Assembly (NCBI GenBank): GCA_010645155.1 | Contig: JAAGOF010000251.1 | Coordinates: 1,110,010-1,174,009 of the forward strand | DNA: 64,000 bases | Direction of reading: 5' to 3' | Origin: Tigriopus japonicus | Taxonomy: Eukaryota; Arthropoda; Copepoda; Harpacticoida; Harpacticidae | Shown here: positions 1 to 10,139 of the stretch, in pieces | How the letters are laid out: the number at the start of each line of letters is the position of its first letter | How positions within the stretch are numbered: position 1 is the first letter of the stretch | Position numbers and translations under genes: made by a program | Notes under the pieces: model-generated | What the model saw: the letters and a program-made list of their open reading frames with translations, nothing else | Database searches by the model: none | Told to the model about the DNA's origin: nothing

Positions 1-23
1 TTGTAAACGCGATAGGCGGACTT

Positions 24-29
24 TTTATT
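24..29 (-). promoter_or_regulatory. Poly(A) signal of the 92-751 gene
   Basis: The minus strand reads AATAAA here, about 63 nt past the stop codon of the minus-strand gene at 92-751. The position suits a short 3' UTR and supports that frame as a real transcribed gene. Confidence 0.5.
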
Positions 30-91
30 GAGGTATAAAAATATCGAGCATTCGAAAAACCAACAAGGGTGGAACAAGGGTGGTTCAATTT

Positions 92-751
92 CTAAAGAAA
101 CACTGTTTGCATAAAGCTCACGGTAGCCATGCCGATGAAACGTCGGAATCGAGACTGAATTTGCCCAATGTAGCTCACAGTTGTCTTCTCGTTTAATAAG
201 GCATTGCCATTCCACTCTTCATAAATGCGGAAAATCTTTTCCGGAGTTCCTGGTTTGGCAGCAGGTTCCACCAAAAAATGACTTCGCATGGGGATCGAGA
301 GCGCGAAATTTGGAAATAGTTTCGTATATCCCACCATGGTCCAATCCACAATGTACTCATGGGGGCCGTGGAATTCACCATGAATATCGTATTCAATATT
401 ATGCATACACAAATGCATGGTTTCCACCAGAGTGTAGAGCTCATCCGATCCCTTGAACTTGGACCACGGATCCTCAAACTCTCCATCCGAAGTAAAACGT
501 TCCTTGACGAATTTGCGAGCTTGGCCACCGGTGAATTTTCCGGCGAAGGCATCCATGACATCCTCTAACAAACCTTTCCGGGACTTGATAATACTTTCTT
601 TGTCGGCTTTGGCAATTTCTCGGGGGAAGTCTGTAATGGTGATGGGTCCGGGTTTCTGGACATAAACCCGGTATCCCGTGTGGCTCAATAAGAGTAAGGA
701 TAGCAACAAAGGCCCCACAATGGCCCAATATATCAAACCTTTAAGCCCCAT
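92..751 (-). CDS. Membrane-anchored NTF2/SnoaL-like protein, single exon
   Basis: Uninterrupted frame of 219 codons from an ATG at 751. Residues 5-24 are strongly hydrophobic (IYWAIVGPLLLSLLLLS), followed by a basic and polar stretch, so I read an N-terminal signal anchor with the rest outside the cytosol or in a lumen. Residues about 60-200 have the alternating helix and strand pattern and the F-x-DP-x3-FKG-x-DEL segment typical of NTF2/SnoaL-like folds, a cone-shaped fold used as a small-ligand pocket or a protein interaction module. No catalytic residues can be assigned. A poly(A) signal lies 63 nt downstream, and no intron is needed. No repeat resembles it in the window, so it is probably a host gene. 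The fold assignment is inference from pattern; the function is unknown. Confidence 0.7.
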   Translation of the reverse strand: MGLKGLIYWAIVGPLLLSLLLLSHTGYRVYVQKPGPITITDFPREIAKADKESIIKSRKGLLEDVMDAFAGKFTGGQARKFVKERFTSDGEFEDPWSKFKGSDELYTLVETMHLCMHNIEYDIHGEFHGPHEYIVDWTMVGYTKLFPNFALSIPMRSHFLVEPAAKPGTPEKIFRIYEEWNGNALLNEKTTVSYIGQIQSRFRRFIGMATVSFMQTVFL

Positions 752-1160
752 GTCTTTCTTTAGTAACTAAGACGATATAGTTGGATGAACTACACGATTG
801 ACTAGGTAACAGAATCGGCCTAAGCACTTAGCACACCGGCAAAACGACTGATATGATAAATCGCTGAAAGACACGTCGATGGACAATGGATTCGCCCGAA
901 TAAGGGATGGGCGGACCGGCAGGCCAATGATTTAGAAATCGTCTTATCTGTGTGTTAAGGTGGATGAATGTACAAAAGGGACGTGCGTTTCTCGCTACAT
1001 GTACTACATGCCAGAGTTGCCAGGTGGGTGAATCCTCGGCCACTTTTGCTCAATATTTATGAATTTTGTGACATGGATCCTGCATTAGTCTGAAATCTTA
1101 CATTTGAACATGCCATGTTCCATCTACCAGAGCTTAGACCAAGAATAGGCTGTAACCGTT
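752..1160. other. Intergenic, 5' side of the membrane-protein gene
   Basis: I see no coding frame or repeat. It must contain the promoter of the minus-strand gene at 92-751, but no TATA box or initiator stands out. Confidence 0.4.
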
Positions 1161-1338
1161 AATCCCCGATGTCAAAGATGAGTGACGTCACATTTAATCA
1201 AATTTAAACCTAACCTAACCCTACTTAAACCAAACCTAACTTAAACCTAACCTAACCTACTTTAACTTAATTCAAACCTAACTTAACCTAAATTTTACCT
1301 GAGAGGTGTGACGTCACTCATCTTTGACATCGGTGATT
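1161..1338. repeat. Inverted repeat with CRE-like arms around degraded CCTAA repeats
   Basis: Two 32-bp arms, 1161-1192 and 1307-1338, are inverted copies of each other with a single mismatch. Each contains the palindrome TGACGTCA, the classical CRE/ATF site. The 114 bp between them is a degraded array of CCTAA-type units (AACCTAACCTAACC and variants with TTAA), the complement of the arthropod telomere repeat TTAGG. This may be a small fold-back element or a captured telomeric-type tract; no target-site duplication is obvious. Confidence 0.7.
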
Positions 1339-1344
1339 AAAGAT

Positions 1345-1555
1345 TAGAAGAATTGGCAAACGGTGGGCCCAGGGACTATGGGGAAAAGTCCTAAAGAGTG
1401 GGATCGCGATACATCCATATTTCTGTACTCGTGGCCAAAGCTCTTTGAGCACTAACTTATGGGACCCTGAATCTGCCAACGTCTGTTTGGTGGGCCCCTG
1501 ACAACATGTGATCAAATTTGGTAGGCCTTGACCCAAAAGTGGTTGCCGACCCCTG
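1345..1555 (-). mobile_element. hAT-like MITE fragment (family P, copy 1)
   Basis: On the minus strand the right edge starts CAGGGGTCGGCAACC, a typical hAT terminal inverted repeat. The following sequence matches family P copy 2 at 19738-20066 in inverse orientation, including the stretch translating as LITCCQGPTKQT in both. The opposite terminal repeat is not recognisable, so this copy is truncated or decayed near 1345. No transposase is present. Confidence 0.55.
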
Positions 1556-2286
1556 GCATAGACATATGGGTATTTATAAACTTGAAATAATCAGATAGTG
1601 TCCAAAAACTCGGGACTAATATTTCAGACTTCGATATAATGGTCATTTTTAAAATTGGAAATACCCGTAGAATCATTTTTTTAAATGTGACTTTCGGTTA
1701 ATGTTTAACCCTCTTCCAGAAGAAACTTTTGGTTTCATTTATTTACTCAAATCGTCAATCATTGCTAAACGAGTCGAAAAAGGTCGGCTAAAAGTGGCCG
1801 AATCTCAAAGCATAAGTGGCTGAGAGGTTTCCCTGGAACCTGGCAATCCTGCTATGTCCACTGGGCATCACTTAAAAACATTAACTCTTGTTGGCTCGCA
1901 GTCTCGCAGGGATCTTCTTCCTCTGCTAAGTCTCTGCTCAGTGCTCAAGTTGATTTTGTTCTCTGAATAGCTTAGTAACGCTTAATGGCGAATGAGGCTT
2001 CCAAACCAGGGTGACCAGGTGTCCGATTTTTTTCGGCCAAACATCACAATTCTGATAATTTTCTCATCTGTCCGAAAACAAAAATCTGGATTTGCCAATT
2101 CGGACAACTTTTTGGGTTGTCCGAATAGTAAATTCTGTCCTGATTCTGTCCGAACGAAATTGTTTTGGTTGTCTTAACCAAGAACGTCAATTTTACATAC
2201 TGCGTTTATGACTTGGATGCTATGAGAAATGTCGAATTGCAAGTTTGAACCCCTTTGGTTAGGATTTTGGAAAAATATGTAATTGA
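1556..2286. other. Non-coding gap with a possible hAT-like end
   Basis: No gene seen. From about 2008 the plus strand reads CAGGGTGACCAGGTGTCCGA and is followed to about 2165 by several TGTCCGA and GTCCGAA motifs, the architecture of other hAT-like ends in this window. No matching right terminus was found before the LINE, so it is at most a truncated end. Confidence 0.3.
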
Positions 2287-2331
2287 CTTCAATTACAATT
2301 ACATGTCAATTACATGACAATTACATGTCAA
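2287..2331. repeat. Short tandem repeat before the LINE
   Basis: Four imperfect copies of a roughly 12-bp unit based on CAATTACATGT. It lies about 280 bp before the LINE reading frame and may mark its 5' boundary or be part of its 5' UTR. Confidence 0.6.
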
Positions 2332-2611
2332 TTACAATCCTTCCGTCTCTTTCACCCTTTTGCCTTTTCAAAACGATAAAAATTAAACAGATCTGCCATA
2401 TTGTAAATCTGGTCCATTCCCAACTCTTTGAAAGGAAACAACAACTTTCTGTTCCTTTGTTAAAAAAAAAAATCAATCCCCCCTCCCCCCCCTCCCCCCA
2501 CTACTTTATCAAAATGACACCCTTCAAAGCTCTTTTTATTCTGACCTCTTTCTCTTTTTCCTTCTTTCTCTCTTTCTTAACTGAAGCAACGATTAGGCAA
2601 GTAACTCATCG

Positions 2612-5554
2612 ATGGAAATGTTTAACTCAACTTATTTAACAGATAACCGCATGCATGAGGCTTTTGACTTGGGCTATACGACATATGCAGGGTATGCACA
2701 TAGATTTAGAGGGTGTGACACTTATATTTCTCAAAATGTGAGGTCCGTGAGAAGCAATGGATATAAGTTACGGGAGGTAATTGAAGAAACAAAGGCTGAT
2801 ACAATCTTTATTCAAGAAACTTGGGGTACTACCCTAAATCTAATAGATTACAAAGCATTTGCGAAGCACAGAGTGAATTCTAAAGGTGGGGGAGTCTTGA
2901 TCCTTACAAGGAAAATCAATAATTATCAGCTTATGTTGGAGTTGTCTTCAAAAGATATTGAGCTAATTGCTATTTGCAACAAGACAGAGATAATGATCAA
3001 TATTTATCGCCCTCCGTCTGGAGACTTCAAATCGTTCTTCACAACATTAAAAGAGGTTCTTACGAATTCAAAAGCAGATAAACCCAAATTATCAATGACA
3101 CTTGCCGGGGACCTTAATGTTGACATTGGCAGTAACACCAGGCAAAGTCATATGGTCAACAATCTCATGCTCGACTTTCAGATGATGCGATATGGAAGTG
3201 AAGCATCACGAATTGGGAACCTGAACGACACTAAAATTGATGTTATATATACCGATAAGGTGAGGGTTCTTTCACACGGTACATTTCTAACTGGTATAAG
3301 TGATCATTTAACTCCATTTATCTCTGCAAAGGTAAAATGCAAGGTAATCAAAAGGAACAACATATTTAGGGTATTCTCTGAAGACAATATTGCCGAGCTA
3401 AACAACTATATAAAGAAAATTTGTTGGGACGACCTGCAAAATAAATCTGCTGAAGAAAGCTACACACAGTTCAAAAATGAACTCAATAACGCCATAGATC
3501 TAACTTGTAAGGTGAGTAAAAACATTTCTAATAAAAAGTACAATCCTATCAACACTTGGATGTCAAAAGCATTGCTTAAATCTCGATCGAAAAAAATTAG
3601 ATTGCACAGAAACTACATCAAATCAAAAACTGACGCGAACAAACAGATCTTTCAGACGTACAATAAGGTATACAATAGGCTCCTAAGGTACTCGAAAAAA
3701 ACATACTATGAAAACTTTTACCTTGAAAATAAAGAGAACCAAAAAATACTTTGGAAAAAGACCAACGAGTGTCTGGGAAGACAAAAACAGACCGAGGAGT
3801 TGCCAGAATACATGAGAGATCACAACAATTTAGTAATATATGGAAAGAGGAATATTGCTAATCATTTGAATAATCATTTCATTAATACTGGACTTAATCT
3901 GACCACAATGATGCCTGAAAATGATAATTTTGTAAAATATCTAACAACAAATCATGGTCAAACATTTACTTTAAAATTGGTAACTTCAGAGCATATCTCT
4001 GAATTGATAGATGAGCTGGAAAATAAGAGAAGTTCCTCTTTTGATGAAATATCGAATTGGCTACTGAAAAAAATAAAAAATGTAGTAAACCTGCCTTTGA
4101 AAATGATTATCAATAATTCAATCAAAGAAGGAAAAGTACCAACTGGACTAAAAACGGCGAAAGTTGTTGCATTGTATAAATCTGGATCCAGAACCGACAA
4201 CAACAATTATAGGCCTATTTCTCTTCTACCAGTGTTATCTAAAATCTACGAAAAAGTAGTTTATTCACAGCTTTATCATTATTTTGAAGGTCATTTTCTT
4301 ACAAAATATCAATTTGGGTTTCGTAAGCAGCATGAGACGAGTAATTGCATTCTTAATTTTTTGAATAACATCTATTACAATAAAGACAGTAAATACCACA
4401 TTTCACTATTCTTAGATTTGCGGAAAGCATTTGACACTGTTAGTCACCGTATACTGTTAAAAAAATTGGAGGGTTATGGCTTAGACCAAATGGCTGTAAA
4501 ATGGTTTTCCAGCTATCTTTCTGACAGGAAACAAGCCACCTGCGTGGGGGATTTTGTATCCAATATGGAAAATATAGTATGTGGCGTACCGCAAGGCTCT
4601 ATTTTGGGACCACTATTGTTTCTTATTTATGTAAATGATTTACCAGGGGTTTCTAAACTCATGTTTAGTTTATTTGCTGATGACACTACGTTACAGCATC
4701 ATGGTAACAATTTAAAGCAACTTGAAACAGAAGTCAACTCTGAATTAGCCTTGGTAACACAATGGTTTATAGATAACAAACTTTGTGTTCATCCCCAAAA
4801 AACACATTTTATGGTGACTAAACTAAGAAATAACAGGGGTGACCCTCCAAATAAAAATGCAATGGTCGTAAGAATAAACAATGAACTAATTTCACAAGTT
4901 GGTAGAGACTTCAAATTAAAAAGTGTCAAATTTCTGGGCATCATGGTAGACGAGCGATTCACATGGGATGATCATGTTAAATATGTTTGTGGTAAACTGA
5001 GGAAAATAGTAAACACGATAACTCAAGTAAAACATATTTTACCAATCAATGTTAAAATGCAGATCGTGAAGAGTTTACTAATGCCTCACATCGAATATGG
5101 ACTTGCTATTTATGGAAATGCGCGAGAGATTGGTCAGATTAGCAAACTGCAAAAATGGGGTTTAAGGGAAGCTCATGGTGGGAAATATAATTGTCACACA
5201 AGTCCAATCATGAAATCTAGCGGTATACTTGCAGTTGAGGACCTATATCATTTGAAATGCATAGTCACTGTACGTAAGATGATTGAAGGAATCGGGCCAA
5301 TCGAGGTTCTTGAAGAAAACTTTAAATACTATCCCAAAAAGGGAAGGCAAATCAATTACATCGAAACAAGAAAACCGGAATCTAGATTAATGGACTCATT
5401 TCCCCAATTCGTTATTCCAATCTTATGGAACAAGTGTAAAATTGAAAACTTATACATTTCAGTAAAGGCCTTCAAAAATGCAGAAAAAGCTAAATTCATA
5501 GATCAATATGTCAAAGAATGCAGGAAGAAAAAGTGTCATCCATGTGGTAAATAA
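2612..5554 (+). CDS. LINE ORF2: endonuclease and reverse transcriptase
   Basis: Intact 980-codon frame. Residues about 40-240 form an APE-type endonuclease: QNVRS near 41, QETWG near 68, GDLNVD near 165 and the SDH motif near 230. Residues about 470-760 are the reverse transcriptase: YRPISLLPVLSKIYEK near 533, the catalytic D of FLDLRKAFD near 600, VPQGSILGPLLF near 660 and FADDTT near 687. The remainder is the usual C-terminal region, with a Cys/His-poor basic tail ending CHPCGK. It nicks target DNA and copies LINE RNA from the 3' end. No internal stop or frameshift was found, so it could have been active recently. The ATG at 2612 is the first in frame, only about 40 residues before the endonuclease. 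Confidence 0.9.
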   Translation: MEMFNSTYLTDNRMHEAFDLGYTTYAGYAHRFRGCDTYISQNVRSVRSNGYKLREVIEETKADTIFIQETWGTTLNLIDYKAFAKHRVNSKGGGVLILTRKINNYQLMLELSSKDIELIAICNKTEIMINIYRPPSGDFKSFFTTLKEVLTNSKADKPKLSMTLAGDLNVDIGSNTRQSHMVNNLMLDFQMMRYGSEASRIGNLNDTKIDVIYTDKVRVLSHGTFLTGISDHLTPFISAKVKCKVIKRNNIFRVFSEDNIAELNNYIKKICWDDLQNKSAEESYTQFKNELNNAIDLTCKVSKNISNKKYNPINTWMSKALLKSRSKKIRLHRNYIKSKTDANKQIFQTYNKVYNRLLRYSKKTYYENFYLENKENQKILWKKTNECLGRQKQTEELPEYMRDHNNLVIYGKRNIANHLNNHFINTGLNLTTMMPENDNFVKYLTTNHGQTFTLKLVTSEHISELIDELENKRSSSFDEISNWLLKKIKNVVNLPLKMIINNSIKEGKVPTGLKTAKVVALYKSGSRTDNNNYRPISLLPVLSKIYEKVVYSQLYHYFEGHFLTKYQFGFRKQHETSNCILNFLNNIYYNKDSKYHISLFLDLRKAFDTVSHRILLKKLEGYGLDQMAVKWFSSYLSDRKQATCVGDFVSNMENIVCGVPQGSILGPLLFLIYVNDLPGVSKLMFSLFADDTTLQHHGNNLKQLETEVNSELALVTQWFIDNKLCVHPQKTHFMVTKLRNNRGDPPNKNAMVVRINNELISQVGRDFKLKSVKFLGIMVDERFTWDDHVKYVCGKLRKIVNTITQVKHILPINVKMQIVKSLLMPHIEYGLAIYGNAREIGQISKLQKWGLREAHGGKYNCHTSPIMKSSGILAVEDLYHLKCIVTVRKMIEGIGPIEVLEENFKYYPKKGRQINYIETRKPESRLMDSFPQFVIPILWNKCKIENLYISVKAFKNAEKAKFIDQYVKECRKKKCHPCGK

Positions 5555-5909
5555 ATGATGATAATAATACTAAAAAAATAGTAGTTGTAGTAATAACGTT
5601 AAACCATCCATTAACTCCAAAGGACAAACTAAACAAGATTGCTTAAAAAAAAAAAAAAAAAATCTTACTTTTCTTTCTCTTCCTTCTCTATCCATGCTTT
5701 TATATTATTTTATTCTATTACATGCGAGCAAATAGCTTGCAGAGCTCGAAAAAACAAACAAAAAAAAAACTACAATAACCCCTCACCCCAATAAAAAACA
5801 GAGCTAAAAGGGGTCATCCTAATAACACACTCATCAGAGTATTGGACGATCTCTAAAGGGACATTTGGCTAATCATAATGTACATTTCCAATGAATGAAT
5901 ATCGAATGA

Positions 5910-5915
5910 AATAAA
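5910..5915 (+). promoter_or_regulatory. LINE poly(A) signal
   Basis: AATAAA lies 11 nt before the A tail that begins at 5926, as expected for the 3' end of an inserted LINE transcript. Confidence 0.65.
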
Positions 5916-5938
5916 GCTGAGTCCTAAAAAAAAAAAAA

Positions 5939-7411
5939 TATATATATATTTAAATGGCGATGCACCAACTGGCAACTTATAATGCCTGAACGGTTACTAT
6001 GAAAGAGTGATTTACAAAAGCCAAAAAGTTTATGAACGGGCTTAAATATCAAAACTATTATGCCATGAACCACAAGGCATATTTTTCTTTTCAAGAAAAT
6101 AACACGAACTTTATTGACTTGTCAGACTCAGGGTGATTTGCTATTTACGGGGCCAAACATTTAATCTACTCGCAACCTTGCCACAACAATAATGAGCAAC
6201 AAGATTGAGTGTCTGTGCATTGCCGGAGACTAAAATGATATTCGAATGTTATTTTGATGCCGTGAAAAAAACTATCTTTTCTCTTTTAAAACTATTTGTA
6301 AAGGCACTATGTCTCCAGAGCAAAATCATTCCTATCTCCGTCCTGATCCTCATATACACCGTCTGGAGTTCCATCCATTTTTCTGGATATTCTTTTGATA
6401 ATTAGACTTGTAGCGTGGACCCTTTTCCCGGTGATATGATTGTATTTTACTCTTGCAACTTGTTCCATATCCTTCACAAACAATAGGCATAACATGGGTT
6501 TAATTGTATTTCACCTTGTTTTGCTCTTTTTGGCCTTCCAATTTTCATGAACTCCGATACATGATTAATAGATTATTCAAATTATGACTTTTTCTAAGCA
6601 AATAAGAAGGTCACACACAATATGCAAAAAATATGCAACCAAAATGGATCTTTGACGGTTTTAATTAAGCTTTTAAATAATTTTACAGGGTATTCCATTG
6701 CATTAAAGGTTGGTCTCTTAATGCTTTTCTGTAAGAGACCTTCTTTTGTCAGTCAGAGGGTTATTAAATTTACTAAAAACCCGTTCAGTCAACGATAGTG
6801 ATTGGGGCCGAAGAAAGATTGAGCAAAAGGTTGGGATTCGGGACTCTGTGAAACGTGTTCCAGTGGTTTGAGTACTGATGCCACCAAGTAATGGGTTTTG
6901 GTCAAGTGTTGCCACATTTGCCCTTGCTTATTTTTTTAGGTCAAATACTACAGCATAGGCTTATTAGGCTGACTCACAGAAAATAAAGAGACGTAAACTT
7001 TAGTATTTTTATTGCTTTTTTTTTGGCAATTGACCAAAAAATTTGACCAAAAAGACAAACTTTCAGTTTTTACTTACAAAACAATTACTTTTGTCATCAA
7101 TTTGATGTTAAACGTGATGACTGATGACAAATAGCTCATGTTGAAATTTACACCCAAGCCAGAATATTTAATTACTTTTAAACCACAAGAGCTTTTTACC
7201 ATGATTTTTGTGTAAGGAGGCAAAGCCTTTTACAATCTGTAGGCCAACTAGTGCTGCACATAGAAAGGTTTGAAAATTGGTCATTCTTGATATACATATG
7301 AAGTATGTTTTCTGAAAAAAATATGTCTTGCAATTGATCGCATAGTTATTAAGAAGCTTCAAAAGCTTCTGGGTTTGGCAAACATCCTTTAATTTGGACA
7401 ATTCAGGCATT
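5939..7411. other. Non-coding gap
   Basis: No gene I can support. A minus-strand frame at 6307-6495 and another at 7168-7410 have protein-like composition but no motif, no neighbour exon and no homology I recognise. Both may be chance frames or old exon scraps. Confidence 0.35.
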
Positions 7412-7659
7412 TTAAGTTGCCAGTTGATGCATCAGTATTAGGGCCCAGAAAAATAAATGCAAAAAAGTGACAAAATATCCAATATTGCGGTGTGCTTGCT
7501 CATCCTGGAGTCCTAGATCCACTGGCTGGGCCGGTGGATTTCCAATGTTGGTGGACCATGAGTTGCCCAGAGTCATCCTGGTTGCTCGGTCCTGATGCGC
7601 ATCCAGGATTGGTGGTTTGGGAATCAAAGATGGATAGCATGGTGGGCCAAGAGTTGCCA

Positions 7660-8001
7660 AGTGGATTGCATCCTTATCCGCGTCAAACGTGGCAAACCAC
7701 CTTGCTGTGGGTGGAATAGACGATGCTAATTGCTTAGGAGTGGGAAAGGGGTGTACCGGGCGTCTCACGTACTTATTCAGCGCACTGTAATCTACGACCA
7801 CTCGTATTGATCCATCGGGTTTTGGAACTCCGATTGCTGGACTGACCCACTCTGATGGTTCGTTTGCGGGCTCTATTATTCCATTCCCGACCCCTCCATG
7901 AAAGCTAGCTCCTCCTTGTACCTTTCCGTTAGGGAATAAGCCACACTGCGCACGGTCGTTGTGAATGTCGGTGTTATTTCGGTATTAGAAACCAACTGTA
8001 T
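7660..8001 (-). pseudogene. Decayed start of gypsy reverse transcriptase (element J)
   Basis: Right after the TAA closing the gag-pro frame, the minus strand continues with recognisable but broken pol. A segment resembling TVRSVAYSLTERY is followed by a frame change and then by SPAIGVPKPDG and VVDYSALNKYVRRPVHPFP, which match the equivalent part of element A. Homology stops after FDADK, where A continues into its RT palm. At least one stop and one frameshift are present, so no RT can be made. Confidence 0.75.
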
Positions 8002-9813
8002 TTACATCGGTCTCCCTTTCATTGGTCTCAATCCCTCAGTTGTGTCAAAGATTTCGATATAGGAGTCGATCAAGTTCTTTATTTTTCCGAGCGACTTCGT
8101 ACAACTTTCAAGTTGGTTTGCGTTGGTACTTATGGGGAGAGAATTGGTGGCTTGAACGACAACATCTTTTGGAAGAAGTGGGAATGTCTCGGGGAGCATA
8201 CCCAACGGGATCATGGTATGCCATGAGATAAGCAATTGGTCTTCCATGTCTGGGGTGACAAATGCTGTGACGTCAATTCTGTATTTTCCCAAATGCCTTA
8301 GTTCGAGGTCGACTGCCCCAACGCATTTCATTCCGGTTTTATTAGCGGCATTTATTCTTTTCTTGCGAGTAGGATCGACATGAACACTAAATCTTCTAAT
8401 CAAATCCAGGGAGACGAGCGTTTCTGTTGTCCCCGTGTCTGGTAGTACGTCAAATTGGAAAGGGCGTCCTTGTTTTGGGAAAATTTCAATTCGAGCTCTT
8501 GGAGTAGAGCGATTGAAAAATATGGATTCAATATGGTCGAGAGACGCCCCGGCAACATCCGGTTCGGAACTGACGTTATTGGTCAACGAGCGTCCTCCGA
8601 TTCTTCCATTTGAAATATGAGGAGTAATCCACTTTCTTGACAGAGTCATGCACACATTTCCGTAGTGACCGTATTTCCCGCATTTTTTGCACTCAACATA
8701 CCTTGCAGGGCAATCTGTTTTTTGATGAGCAGTTAAAGAGGCCCCGCATCCATAACATCTGCCCCTAAAATCGTCCCAATTTCTTGGAGATTGATATCTA
8801 GCGTTCTTAGTCTTCTTGTAGGATGAAATTGCGTCAACCTTTACAGTTTGTGATTTTGTTGAAATGGAGTTCTGCACTAATGCTGCAGTTTCTCGGGATT
8901 GGGCGCATCGGACCAGAGACTCTCTCGTCGGATTTTCCTGTCGTAGGAATTCTTCTTGCAGTTCCTTGTCACTGGTCCCAGTCACTAGTCGCAGTATAAA
9001 GAGGTCGTTCAACTGATTTTTTTCGAGTTCGGCTTCCTGGCCCTCGATCTGAAGTCTCAAATACCAGTCACTGAAAGATTCACCAATTCCCTGATCGCAG
9101 GAGAAGAACTTAAAACGTCGTGTGAGAATGGGAGTGTTGTTGACGAAGACACCTGTAAGACGGTTTAAACATCCCTCTTCCCCGTAAACGGACGTTCCTT
9201 GTTCAATTTTCATCTCCAGGTTTTGTTGGAGTTTCAAATCCAAACAACATCGCAAATATCCTTGTTGTTCAGCCACGGGAAGGCGGTCCATTTGATCTGA
9301 TGAGAAGTAAGTGTCGAAGTTCTTGCTCCAAGCTCGAAATTCTCCCAGAGTTGAGGAAGACAAAAGTTTTTCGGGCTTAAATGCGTTGTTATTAATCCTT
9401 ATGTTTCCGTCTTTCAACTCTCCGCGATCTTGCGAATTCGATGATTGACTAGAGGCGTTCGTGGACTTAGCCAGTTTAAGTTTAGTAATGTACACTTGGA
9501 CTTGCTCCACGACATCGATTGGACCGTCCAAGAACCCCACGTCCCTTTCTGCTAGTTCCGCGTCAAATGCTTCCACTGCAACTAAACTGGTTTGGAACGT
9601 GTCTGTGGTGTCAAGACAACGTTGGCTGTGAGCTTCCAAGTTGTTTATCACGTCTTCGGGAATGAACGAATGGTCCTGGTTCACATTATCACGTATGGCC
9701 TCGAAAACGCTTTCCAAGAGCCGGACCGCTCTTGTAACACTACTTTTGTAGCCTCTATGGCTAGCCCGGGCACGTTCTCCGTTTGGGTTCGTCAATTCTA
9801 CCGACTGTGCCAT
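8002..9813 (-). CDS. Gypsy-type Gag-protease polyprotein (element J), intact frame
   Basis: A 603-codon frame from the ATG at 9813. Residues about 130-320 resemble the retrotransposon gag capsid region of element A: a W-x-FDTYFSSDQMDRLP block and a DWYLRLQ-like block correspond to A's KFQDFYTSNQMDQFP and DLFVRLK. Two zinc knuckles follow near 353 and 374 (CYGCG...DC and CKKCGKYGHYGNVC), then an aspartic protease with active site LPDTGTTETLVS near 454. The frame ends in TAA where pol should continue. It assembles virus-like particles in active relatives. A long gag-pro frame without stops next to a decayed pol is unusual; it may be a young truncated insertion or a retained gag. LTRs were not found. 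Confidence 0.8.
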   Translation of the reverse strand: MAQSVELTNPNGERARASHRGYKSSVTRAVRLLESVFEAIRDNVNQDHSFIPEDVINNLEAHSQRCLDTTDTFQTSLVAVEAFDAELAERDVGFLDGPIDVVEQVQVYITKLKLAKSTNASSQSSNSQDRGELKDGNIRINNNAFKPEKLLSSSTLGEFRAWSKNFDTYFSSDQMDRLPVAEQQGYLRCCLDLKLQQNLEMKIEQGTSVYGEEGCLNRLTGVFVNNTPILTRRFKFFSCDQGIGESFSDWYLRLQIEGQEAELEKNQLNDLFILRLVTGTSDKELQEEFLRQENPTRESLVRCAQSRETAALVQNSISTKSQTVKVDAISSYKKTKNARYQSPRNWDDFRGRCYGCGASLTAHQKTDCPARYVECKKCGKYGHYGNVCMTLSRKWITPHISNGRIGGRSLTNNVSSEPDVAGASLDHIESIFFNRSTPRARIEIFPKQGRPFQFDVLPDTGTTETLVSLDLIRRFSVHVDPTRKKRINAANKTGMKCVGAVDLELRHLGKYRIDVTAFVTPDMEDQLLISWHTMIPLGMLPETFPLLPKDVVVQATNSLPISTNANQLESCTKSLGKIKNLIDSYIEIFDTTEGLRPMKGRPM

Positions 9814-10139
9814 GGTAGGTCAGAAAGTAGACGATCGGTTTGTTCATTAGCCCCTCAAGCACTCCCAGAGGTGCATACGGAGTAAAGTCGAGAAGGAATT
9901 GAAAAGAAATAATGTTTCAGATAAAATAAAAAATAGAAAGTAAAAAGAGAAAGAAAAAAACCAAACGGTGGTTCAGGTGTAACGATTTCAAAAGAAAAAG
10001 TACAATTGATTACACGAGAAGAATCAGAAGGAGACATATCAACTGAAAATGAAAATGCTGCAATAACACAATCAATAAAAGAGCTTTTCAATGTGAGCAT
10101 CGGAAGAACAAAGAAAAATCCAGTTCTTTGAGCCTTTTC
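9814..10139. other. Gap between gypsy J and a LINE tail
   Basis: Contains no LTR I can recognise. The plus strand has an open stretch of about 65 codons ending at about 10130 with protein-like composition (ITREESEGD, SIKELFNVS), but no start context, motif or partner exon. I leave it unassigned. Confidence 0.3.

Larger units (their letters stand above)
2332..5938 (+). mobile_element. LINE (non-LTR retrotransposon), CR1/Jockey-like, nearly full length
   Basis: Holds one long ORF (2612-5554), a 3' UTR of about 380 bp, an AATAAA at 5910-5915 and a pure A tail from 5926, followed by TA repeats. That is the expected end of a target-primed reverse-transcription insertion. The 5' side has C-rich and A-rich tracts (about 2460-2500) but no recognisable ORF1, so the element is either modestly 5'-truncated or of a type without ORF1. 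I could not fix the target-site duplication. Clade assignment rests on RT motif style and is inference. Confidence 0.85.
7412..9813 (-). mobile_element. Ty3/gypsy element J, 3'-truncated and partly decayed
   Basis: On the minus strand an intact gag-protease frame (9813-8002) is followed by a decayed pol start. The reverse-transcriptase homology ends near 7680 at a position equivalent to the start of the palm motif of element A (36788-41751), to which it is clearly related. Most of RT, RNase H, integrase and both LTRs are absent. The sequence from 7680 down to 7412 does not look like pol. Confidence 0.75.

Noticed and set aside
2283..2639. 118-codon plus frame before the LINE ORF that could be ORF1
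   Set aside because: Low-complexity composition from the tandem repeat and C-rich tract; no RRM, zinc knuckle or coiled coil.
6307..6495. 62-codon minus frame ending DGVYEDQDGDRNDF
   Set aside because: Could be an old exon, but no splice sites or neighbours support it.
7168..7410. 80-codon minus frame with protein-like composition
   Set aside because: No motif, splice partner or homologue that I can recognise.
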